Positions 55,639 to 64,000 of a stretch of DNA of 64,000 nt are shown piece by piece. Source of the stretch: Zonotrichia leucophrys gambelii (taxonomy: Eukaryota > Chordata > Aves > Passeriformes > Passerellidae); NCBI RefSeq assembly GCF_028769735.1, contig NC_088172.1:69464631-69528630 (forward strand). The letters are read 5' to 3'. Position 1 is the first letter of the stretch. Each line of letters opens with the position of its first letter. The position numbers were made by a program, and so were the translations under genes. Below the pieces are notes generated by a model that saw only the letters and a list, made by a program, of their open reading frames with translations, had not been told where the DNA came from and searched no databases.

Positions 55639-55664
55639 TGTGTGTGTATATATATATATATATA
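55639..55664 (+). repeat. Compound (TG)n(TA)n microsatellite
   Basis: About four TG units run into about nine TA units, the same order of motifs as the longer compound repeat at 40225. It was probably formed by slippage. Confidence 0.9.
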
Positions 55665-57250
55665 AAATAAGTCTATTTAATTGAGTCAATTTAAGCTTGA
55701 AAGCCTTTTTAAGCATCTTATGATGTGGTGGAAATTCATTATTTCTCAGTTAATCAGTCAACATTGACAGTCACTGACCTCACAAGCCCATTTCCATGAC
55801 TATAGGAATGCAGACTTTCCCACTAAGGAAACTCTAAAAAGGGAGCTGCAGAAGATGCTTGGTAGCTTAGGAAATTCTTACTCCTCTTTACAGGTCTCAG
55901 CTCAGCATATGTATGAATTTATAGATCTGGTTTTGAGACTGTAAGTCACACAGATTTTAAAAGAACAAGGTCGTATCTTTAGGGCAAGCTGCAACTCCTG
56001 CTAGTAGCACTTGCAGTGTTCACATACCCATTCAATTTTTAGTAAGAAAACACAGACAGTGACTTCATGAGTTGGTCTTTTAACATACAAGAGTTCTACT
56101 GAAGCCATTCCCATCAGCCTATTAGGAGAAAAATTCTTTGGTGAATGAGAACACATATTATACCTTTGACTAAGAAGACCACAAAAATGCTAATATCTTT
56201 TTGTCACCCATTGTACCTCAGAAAAAGAGTAGAGTCAGGAAGGTTGATTCTGGTGGGAAGAAATGAGGAGCTCAGTTCATTACCCAGCTGGGGATGTAAC
56301 AATGACTTCTAAGTTTTTCTGCATACAATTGGTGAAGATCAAGGAAGAAAATCATTTTAGCACTAATGGACTAGTCCGGGGTTTTTTAAGGGTCTCACTA
56401 GCATGAAAAAGGGCCTGATAAAACACCCAAAGAAAAATCATTCTTGTATTAAGTCCATCAGAAAACCAATCGGAATAGCTAAATAGTTATCTCTGGGATA
56501 AGGTATCAAACATTAAAAAGTGATCTGTATGTTTAATAGAATGTTTGGAGCAATATGACTAAGATGAAGGAGTATATTTTTTTAGCATTGTGCCTTGGAA
56601 TAATCATTATATAATTTTTTTTAACCTTTTGTAATAGTCCAACTTTATTGTTGCTTTCACACAGTTTGGAGTGAAACATTGGTTTCATATTTCCACAATG
56701 CAATAATTAAATATATGTCAGTGCAGTTACAACAACTATTTCTGAATGTAAATATTCTGACATTTTTCAAGGCAAAATATGTAACTGTTGCAATAATCTG
56801 AGACCCCAGATGTCCACAGACATGTGACCATGTGGATCAGAGATAGATCACATTTTTACATGTTTGCTATCAGATTGCAGGTCAATATTAGCAGGAGTAG
56901 CCTTTTGCATGTCATAATATGTAGTGCCAGGCATGAAGAGCACTACTCCATCCCTAATCTTTGGGGACATGGAAAACACTTGTATGGAAAACCTGATGCC
57001 TCCTTTAGCTCTGCAAGATTGGCTGTCTTAAACCAGGTTTTGATGAAGCAAGAACCTTAAATTTTATATGAGATCTCTTTTAAATTATGTAGTGGAAATG
57101 CCAGACCCATGGCTCCTTTTCTGTTTGTCACCTTTTAAGGACTCTATTTGTGGTAGGAGGCTTTGATGACTGAATATAGCATGAGCAGTAATTTCATTAT
57201 GTTTTTCATCTTAGAAAAAGAGATGAGTGTTCCAGTGTATCTTCAGAGAT

Positions 57251-57300
57251 TTTATTATTATTATTATTATTGTTATTGTTGTTTTTTTCTAATAATACTA
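57251..57300 (+). repeat. (TTA)n/(TTG)n trinucleotide repeat
   Basis: About six TTA units pass into TTG units and a T-run, then into AATAATACTAATTATTAT. The last part is roughly complementary to the TTA run, so the interval can fold on itself. It is a slippage-type repeat. Confidence 0.88.
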
Positions 57301-58055
57301 ATTATTATAGTGCATGCTGAGCTTGTGGCTAGAAAAATAACTATTGGAAATTAGAAGACAGCCCTTCAGACCTATGGAAAAATATCTGTGAACAATTTCA
57401 GCACACTCAAAAAACTATAGCAAATTAAACCTTCAAGCCTACAGTAAGAAGCATTTACTTTCAGAATCAATGCTGAACAACAGAAACAGGAGTGATATAG
57501 AGCCCCATCTGTTCAATATTAAAGTCAGACAGAGTCACACAGGATATGTCTACTCCACTCAAACCCTCCAGCTATATTTTCTGTCTGCTTTTCTTAGATA
57601 TGCTGGGGAAAGTGTCAGGCTTTTATGTTTTTGGCATTCTTGACTTGTCAGATGCTGAGAACTTAGTGCACTATTTGGGAAGAAAACAATAGATTGCTTT
57701 GAGAAAGTCTTAGTTGCTTATAATATATTTAATTTAAAAGGAGAGAGAGGGAGAAGTCCGTTCTCTGTCGTGATGGGACCAAAGTTCAGGACACTTAGGA
57801 AGTGCTGCCTGATTCAACTGTGCAGGACTGGAATGATTGCAAGGCATTACTCATGGTTTTAGCCCGTGTCAATACATTGAATTTGAAATAGAGGAATTGG
57901 GAGCTTCCAGCAGTAACCCTTTACAATGATGAATGAGTTTTGCTACTTGTTGGGACCTGTCAAGCCTCTATGAAACTGGAAATCAAAAATCCCAAACTCA
58001 ATTGAGAGTTAGTTTGTTTGTCACCTTCACTTAGAAGTGCTGAACAGAGAAAACA

Positions 58056-58084
58056 TCTCAAAAATTCTTGAAGAATTTTTGAGA
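58056..58084. other. 29-bp perfect palindrome, 14-bp arms
   Basis: TCTCAAAAATTCTT, a single central G, and then its exact reverse complement AAGAATTTTTGAGA. Pairing stops at the next base on each side. With a one-base centre it is more likely to act as a cruciform or dyad binding site than as an RNA hairpin. No T-run or gene end follows, so it is not a terminator. Confidence 0.9.
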
Positions 58085-58352
58085 CTTCAGTTAATCAATA
58101 GTTTAGGTAGGTAAATTTTATATAAACATTGCAGCTATTTTTGTAGCCTTATAAAATTCAAAGATTACTGTATGTCTGCCAAATGGAAGTCACTGGAGTG
58201 CCATGTATACAAACCTGCAAAACGACACATAGTGGTGATAAACTTTTACATGTTTGGGCAGGACATCTTTTGTTATCTTTTTCTGTATAGCAGAATGGTG
58301 TCATCAGCAAATCTGTCAGCCTGCAAATTGACATTTCTGTGGAAGAATTGGC

Positions 58353-58443
58353 AGATGTGGATCCATTTTGCTAGAAAAAAAATAAACAAACAGCTTGAAG
58401 ATGTAGATTCATTTTGCAAGGAAAAGTAAATAAATAGCTCAGG
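58353..58443 (+). repeat. Diverged 46-bp tandem duplication
   Basis: Two consecutive copies start AGATGTGGATCCATTTTGCT (58353) and AGATGTAGATTCATTTTGCA (58399). Both continue with an A-rich stretch and end in AGCTTG or AGCTCA. Several substitutions and a small length difference show moderate age. Confidence 0.75.
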
Positions 58444-59279
58444 TTAGTGTTTATGCTAGAATTCTTTAGTGCTCATCCCATTTTAGCTACAGCTAAGAAA
58501 CAATGATCAAATAGCTTGACCATGGGGGAGCATGTACAGAATAGAGCACAAAAATAAGAAAACATTTCCATGGATAAGATTGTTCTTATAAATGTTGAAT
58601 GACTTCTAATTTCTAGTGTGTTAAGCAGCTTCATGGAGCCCATTTCAACTTTTTCTCCTCTTTGTCCTCATTAGGAACAACTCTCAAAGAAAGGTCCTCT
58701 CCGTAAGGCATACAAATAAATCACTTTAAACCACAAAGAGGTCTTTATTAAACCCTGTGACAGCTAAGACAAACAATATTAAGCCAGTGTTTAATTCATT
58801 CTTACCTACCCACACACAATTCTGGACTAGGCTAAGAGGAAAAGGATAACTTTACCTTACAACTAATGAAGGCCAAAACAGAGGGAGGGGCATCAAACTA
58901 GTGCTTTCTTATTTTGCAAAAAAAATATTTTTAAGTGGCTCTGCCAACTAAGAAAACTGCAAAACCAACATATCTATACCTTTTTTTAGGAAAGAAAACA
59001 AAAACTAAGCTGAAGAGAAAACTGGGAAAAAAACAGTTTTGAGAATAACTGAAAGACATCCTTGGCTTCATCTCATGTTTAGGACATTTTAATTACTTTA
59101 GCAATACCTAAAAAATATATGTTAATTTTGTAGTATAGTCTCTCCTCCCAAAGTTATTTCCAACACCCTACATCTCTGCAGCAATACTGATCACCTTTCA
59201 GGAAATTTTGAAGTAAAAATTTGCACGTTCTTTGTGATTACATATGTAAGCAGAAGCTTTCTTATAGTATCAGCTTTAG

Positions 59280-59284
59280 GATTG
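59280..59284 (+). repeat. Target-site duplication, left copy
   Basis: GATTG immediately precedes the element's TGTCATGG end and is repeated exactly after its CCATGACA end. This is the expected signature of integrase-mediated insertion. Confidence 0.75.
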
Positions 59285-59404
59285 TGTCATGGTTTGAGCC
59301 TGGCACAGAGCCAGTGCCCCCATGAAAATGCCTCACCCTGGTGTCTGCTGTGAGATGTGACCAGGAATAAGCAAAACAGGCTCCAACTTAAACATAAATA
59401 ACAC

Positions 59405-59410
59405 TTTATT
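59405..59410 (-). promoter_or_regulatory. LTR polyadenylation signal
   Basis: The complement reads AATAAA followed by GTGTTATTTATG. It lies about 120 bases from the 3' end of the minus-oriented LTR, where an R/U5 boundary is expected. This supports the minus orientation. Confidence 0.55.
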
Positions 59411-60179
59411 ACCTAAAACTACAGGAAAAAAAAAATAGGAAAGACTATAAGGAAAAGAAAAAAATTGAAAACCTTACAAAAACCACTTTTCCTCCTCCCC
59501 ACTCCCTGACTTTCCCAATCCAATACATTCTCTCAAAAATACCAACTGCCCAGCCCATCACGACACTACACTTTAGTATACTCAAACATCAGTTCATGAA
59601 GAGGAAAGGGAGTCCTTCTTGTTCCATAGGCTTCTGGAAGCACACTGAAATCCCGGGTGCTTCCTTGTCACTTCGGCACCGCCCGGAAAGTCCATTTTGC
59701 CGCTTGTGACATGTTCCTTCCATGCTCAGTGCTCTCACCACCGAGACATGGATTAGAGCTGCTTTTAGGGTGGTCTTTCAAGGATGCCTTGTCTCACTCC
59801 AAAAAGGCACAGTCTCTGCTTTTGGGACAACTGTCCCCCCCATATATTTCCAACCCCCTGGGGCCGGGGGGTCCTCACAAATGAACCCTCCTGGTTTTGA
59901 GGCACTGCCTCCCCCTAAATGCAGTCTGTGTCACAGGAACAACTGAGTCCATGGCTACAAGAAAAAGTCCAGCCAACAGGCCACTCCAAATCATCTCTCC
60001 CCATCCAATCATCTCCACAAACTCCGGGCCAAAGTCCTTATCTCATATCATCTCTCATCTCCCTTCTTATTCAGCTTCGAGGAGGATTAGCATTTTCGCA
60101 AGGCCCCAATCATGCAAGAAAGGGTTAAAAGTTTTCAGTCTCTGTCTGTCCTGGGAGGAGATGATACTCCCACACGTGC

Positions 60180-60480
60180 TGCTGCTGCGGCCGGCCGGGC
60201 TCTCTCTCTCTCCCCCCTTCTCCTCCTGGCTGGCTGCCATCACATTCGGTGCCGCCGGCTCTCTCTCTCTGGGGGGGGGGGGGGAAGGGGGGCTGGCTGC
60301 TCTCCTGGGGGGGGGGGGGAAGGGGAGCTGGCTGCCCGATGTCTCTTGGGGCTCCCCCACCCTTCCATCCTTGGAGCCCCCCCCCGAAGCCCCCTCTGTC
60401 CAGGCCCCAGGCCTCACCGCATGGCTGTCCCCTCCCCCGCCCAGCAGCAGCGGGCCGGGCGGGGGAGAGAGATCTGACCT
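60180..60480. other. GC-rich LTR core with two long G-runs
   Basis: This is the most GC-rich part of the window, with several CpG sites and CT-repeat patches. G-runs of 14 (60271-60284) and 13 (60307-60319) are each followed by AAGGGG and GCTGGCTGC, an approximately 36-bp duplicated block. Such runs can form G-quadruplexes on the + strand and i-motifs on the other. Open frames of 262 codons (+, 59897-60685), 184 codons (-, 60067-60621) and others cross it because stop codons are rare at this composition. They encode Pro/Gly/Ser-rich low-complexity sequence with no recognised domain and are not called as genes. Confidence 0.8.
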
Positions 60481-60527
60481 CCTCGCCCGCCGAAGTCCAA
60501 AGAGGAAATGCCAGGGCAGTGCCCTGC

Positions 60528-60533
60528 TTTTAA
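60528..60533 (-). promoter_or_regulatory. TATA-like box of the LTR
   Basis: The minus strand reads GGGGTTAAAAGCAGGGCACT. A TTAAAA core about 130 bases into the LTR, upstream of the GC-rich core, is in a sensible position for the U3 promoter. It is inferred from position and resemblance only. Confidence 0.4.
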
Positions 60534-60610
60534 CCCCTGTGTATTCTCGGAGGTGTGTCCAAACCCCACTGGCTACACCAGGTGTCAGTATGAAACTCAA
60601 AACCTTCATT

Positions 60611-60658
60611 GGTTTGACCACAGCTTCCCAGAATTCCCAACTTCTTCCTGGTCAAACC
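60611..60658. repeat. Inverted repeat inside the LTR end
   Basis: GGTTTGACCA at 60611-60620 is the exact reverse complement of TGGTCAAACC at 60649-60658, with 28 bases between. The outer arm overlaps the terminal inverted repeat, so the TTTGACC motif occurs three times in the element counting the far terminus in part (TTTGAGCC). Confidence 0.85.
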
Positions 60659-60664
60659 ATGACA

Positions 60665-60669
60665 GATTG
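60665..60669 (+). repeat. Target-site duplication, right copy
   Basis: GATTG directly follows the CCATGACA terminus and matches the left copy exactly. Confidence 0.75.
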
Positions 60670-63600
60670 TCATCTTGATATATAGGACAGTACAAGCCTA
60701 AGATAATACATCTGACAAGTCTTTAAATGTCTTAAGAAAATTCTAGCATGGCAGAGTTTCAGTGAAATCTGAAAACTGTGAATTTCATAAAATGACATTG
60801 CATTTTTGGGGACATCTTTTCTTGATTGAGGGCATCAAACTGAACCAAACTTTGAAAGGTGTCTGTAGATTTAGGATTCTCCTACTGCCAAGGACATCAG
60901 CGCTGTCAACTCTTTTCATGCTGTGCCACTGCTTCTGATGCATCACAGACTTTCTAGCTGTCACATCATCTCTCAGAGAATTAATAAGATACTAAATTTA
61001 AATAGCATCATAGGCAAAATCCAATAGTTCAAGTACCTGCAAGATCAAGTATTAATCTGTCCTATGCTTTTAAAATTTTGTTTTCTTCCTAGAGAACAAA
61101 TGGATAGCTCACAAAAGCCTAGTTGCATGAGTGTGGGGACAGTAGCTGTGTAAGATTGTTTTTTCCCAAGGTGCACGAGTCAGAACCTTTAAGGGCTTTT
61201 GTTGTTTTCTCTCAAAAAGTGACAAAAGCATGTGGTTTTGGTTTAATTTGAGATAAGATCTCATCCAAACAGAGCTCAAAATTGAGAATTTTTAAAGTCA
61301 GATTCCACATGTGAAAGTAGATAGCTTGTGAAACTTATTTTGGGGACCTTCCATGTAGTTTGAATTGATTCAAAACTGAAACAACAAACAAAGTCTTCTT
61401 TTGATCTTCCTTATTTTCAGCAGCTTTCACCTGTTTGCTGTCAGTCAAATTGTCATTGATCTCAGTCATGTTTTACAGCTCCAAACAGATCAGTTTGTTT
61501 TCGCCTTTAAATCTTGTTAAAACTAAAGGAATCTTCCTTTTTATCTCACTTGCATGTAACTGTGAATAATTATAATCCTTGAAATTCAGGTGGTAAGTGT
61601 ATATGTTTTTCATCCTTCAGAAAGCTTTAATTTCCTTTAAACACAGTGTGCAGGAAGATTATTGTCTGTCCTAGGTGCCATTCTAATTGATTAAAAGAGA
61701 AATAACCTGCCCTGCTCGATTCTGTGTGCTTGCTGAGTGGGCCTTGCATAACAATGGGAGCAGGAAATCTGAGTTGCTGGGTCACATTCTGTCTCTAAAG
61801 CAGCAGTGCTGGAGAGCTGCAAAATTCCTCACTGTACAAATTAGCCTGGATTGTAGGAAGCACCAGCCACTTGCTTGCTTCAGTCTGGATTAAGAAATGG
61901 GATAGGTTAATGAAGTTCAGCAACACAATGCCATTCTCAGTATCTTCCCTCATGCATGGGACTGGGGTAGAACCATGGCAAGCATTTTTTCTTTTCATAT
62001 TTAACAGTTAATTTCATAGTGTGCTGTCCTATAGCAGACCAACATTTATGACACTTTATTGCAATATGCTGTCATGAAGTATCTCTCACTGTACATGATA
62101 CCTTGAGCAGCAAAATGTAAGCCAAGTTGTTCTGAAGCTGCATTGATTCTGAGGCAGATGGCTTTTGGTCATGGATGAGCATGGCTATAAACCCTGCACA
62201 TCAAAATGCCTTATAAAATCAAGAAAACTTCTCTCATTTCTTGGTAGATGAGTCCTGTTAGGTATGCATAAGCACTTGTGAGATCTAACTCTCAATGGCT
62301 GATTTTTTTTTTTTGAGCACTGTTTGTTTTTACAGTTTCTGGGGCTCTGAAATGACAGAGTTGGGAAATGCCATCCACTTCACCCTTCTGCTAGTGCTGA
62401 CTGCTCCTTTCTGATCCCTATACTTCATCCAGACTGAGTTCAAAAAGCTTCAGAAGCTACACTTACATTATTGTGTAGTTCTTTGTAGTCTGTTCAAGGA
62501 GAGTTTTGAAAAATGGCACTTAGTCACCAAGGACCTGCAAGGATTTGGTGAGCAGTTGCAGTCCTTTCTCATTGATTTCTGTGTGGTCACAGACAGCTGG
62601 AAAGAGGATCAATGAGGAAAAAATTCTACTGAAGACCATCAGCCATCTGCAGAAATAGGGAAATGCTTTAATATCAGGCCCTATTGTCAACCATGGAATT
62701 AATAGAAGCCTTTTCCAGAATTCATATTTTCTTGCCATGTAAGAAACAGTGTATCAAGTAGGAAATATGCAGCTGCACTTTTTCTCTTCACCAGAGGATA
62801 GGGTTTAGCACAGAGGAGTAATGGCAGCCACATTTCCCTATGCTAAGCATTACCTTTAAACTCATTTCTGAAGGCACCAATTTATGTGTGTGCTCTGTCT
62901 AATCTCAGGAACACCAAACTCAATGTTACAGTACTCTCAGTTCACAATCCAGATCCAGGTCTGTCTCAAACCCTGACAATGTCCAGTGAAGATATAGATA
63001 AATTTTTTATAAATTATATATAGAGAGATATATATAGATTAAACTGTATCTCACCAGCTATAATAAGCAACTTTAACTTCTCAGCATTCTTAATAAATTC
63101 CACATATTTTCCTTAACTGGGAAAAAAGTATTAACTAAATTTCTCAGCCCGATGTCCAGACAATAGCTGGTCATAAATTCTTCAGGAAAGTTGCAAAAAG
63201 GCTGAATGAGGAAGATACAGAGGAAAACCATTTTATTGAATTGTTAGAGATTTTAGTAAGGAAACCAGTTTATGCATATTTTCAAAATGTCAGCAGGCAG
63301 TCATAAAGTGATTATAATATTGAAATGCATAGGCCAAACCCATCAGGCTTGTTCCTGCCTTCTAAAGCACTTTATTCTGGAGGTTTTGCAAGCATGACTG
63401 CGTACATAAATATTAAATGGTACAGAATGTATCGTGTTCACTGGAGCACAATGAAGAAGGAATATTTTCACAAAATATGATTGCTAAATTTGGAGTACAG
63501 GTGTTACATGTTTTTAAATATAAATACAAATATTACATAAACTGGTCCTGAAATGTAGAATCAACTATTAAAAATGGATTAATAGATAGTAATGATCCAT

Positions 63601-64000
63601 TATTCAAGAAAGATAATTCTTTATTGACCATAGTAGGGTAAAGGAGCTTTGGCTTACAGTTTATCTAAAGCAGACATTAAACAGAGCTAGAGCAGTATGG
63701 GACAAATAGGATGAAGAAAAAATAGGTTATTGTTGATATCAATTAGAATTTTTCAAGAATAGAAAATCAATAAAAGAAATTAGAGATTGAGCTAAACAAA
63801 TATGCATGGTTTCTAGAGATATGAAAAATTTAAAAGAGAAGAATAACCAAGATGAGTACAGCCAATGTTAGAGAAAGCTCAGCTTAACAGTCTCATCTTT
63901 AGATCTATTCAGCAAAATTATCAATAGCGCACCATAAAAATGTTAGCCCTGTATTTGGACAAAAGTATCATATGGCATTTTATTTCACACACAGACTTTC
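60670..64000. other. Unique AT-rich non-coding DNA
   Basis: No gene is supported. A short AT-alternating patch with GAGAG centre lies at 63006-63040 and can fold on itself. T-runs such as 62303-62314 are simple sequence. Remaining open frames are below 75 codons with no recognised content. Confidence 0.55.

Larger units (their letters stand above)
51916..57250. other. Unique AT-rich DNA with simple repeats
   Basis: No gene is supported. Purine-rich sequence with a GAGAAATGGA duplication lies around 52978-53020. A long A-run is at 54947-54980 and a TG/TA microsatellite at 55639-55664. The rest is unique-looking sequence with chance frames only. Confidence 0.5.
57301..59284. other. Unique AT-rich DNA before the LTR
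   Basis: No gene is supported. The stretch contains the perfect palindrome at 58056 and the 46-bp duplication at 58353. At 58740-58752, GGTCTTTATTAAA reads on the minus strand as an AATAAA-type signal, but no LTR or gene end can be fitted around it. Confidence 0.5.
59285..60664 (-). mobile_element. Solo LTR of an endogenous retrovirus
   Basis: The element is 1,380 bp and has TG...CA termini (TGTCATGG at one end, CCATGACA at the other) with a 5-bp GATTG duplication outside. The terminal inverted repeat is unusually long, 13 perfect bases (TGTCATGGTTTGA). Reading the minus strand gives LTR logic: a TTAAAA TATA-like box (complement of 60528-60533), then a GC-rich core, then AATAAAGTG as polyadenylation signal (complement of 59402-59410), then a short U5. 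No gag, pol or env sequence is present, so this is a lone LTR left by recombination between two LTRs. The 5-bp duplication fits ERVL or ERV1 better than ERVK, which usually makes 6 bp. The TGTCATGGTTTGACCAGG end is one I associate with passerine LTR families, but I cannot name the subfamily. The intact ends indicate a fairly young insertion. Confidence 0.78.

Noticed and set aside
58690..59284. A second LTR, suggested by a minus-strand AATAAA-type signal near 58745
   Set aside because: No TG...CA termini, target-site duplication or similarity to the adjacent LTR could be found.
59897..60685. 262-codon frame as a protein-coding gene
   Set aside because: It lies mostly in the LTR, crosses two long G-runs, is low-complexity and coexists with other long frames on both strands.
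1..64000. Bacterial, phage or CRISPR-type system
   Set aside because: No dense coding, no ribosome binding site plus gene pairs, no spaced direct repeats of CRISPR type; composition and repeats are those of vertebrate non-coding DNA.

Overview
The window looks like vertebrate, most likely songbird (passerine), intergenic or deep intronic DNA. It is AT-rich throughout, has no compact gene arrangement and no operon-like or prokaryotic signals. It carries worn CR1-type LINE 3' ends, short microsatellites and one young, well-preserved LTR element whose TGTCATGGTTTGA end resembles LTRs I associate with passerine genomes. The species assignment rests on that resemblance and on the CR1 pieces; it is an inference.

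No protein-coding gene, rRNA, tRNA, known miRNA or CRISPR array can be supported. Open frames are short (nearly all under 150 codons), many begin at non-ATG codons, and none shows a domain or motif I recognise. The few longer frames lie in stop-poor repeats: the 19-bp minisatellite at 41051-41354 and the GC-rich LTR core at 60180-60480. Three frames beside plausible splice signals, and one frame with a signal-peptide-like start, are recorded as weak candidates only.

Layout. 1-11.4 kb: unique AT-rich DNA with homopolymer tracts. About 11.47-11.58 kb: a CR1 3' fragment on the + strand. 11.6-32.1 kb: unique AT-rich DNA with an orphan 143-codon frame at 19.7 kb. About 32.1 kb: a second, more decayed CR1 3' fragment on the - strand. 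34.7-35.5 kb: small tandem duplications. 40.2 kb: a compound (TG)n(TA)n microsatellite. 41.05-41.35 kb: a 19-bp minisatellite of 16 units with no length change in any unit. 45.6-57.3 kb: scattered GATA, A-rich, TG/TA and TTA simple repeats. 58.06 kb: a perfect 14-bp-arm palindrome. 58.35 kb: a 46-bp duplication. 59285-60664: a solo LTR on the - strand flanked by a 5-bp GATTG target-site duplication. 60.7-64 kb: unique AT-rich DNA.

Nothing here amounts to a multi-gene system. The best-supported objects are the LTR and the minisatellite.
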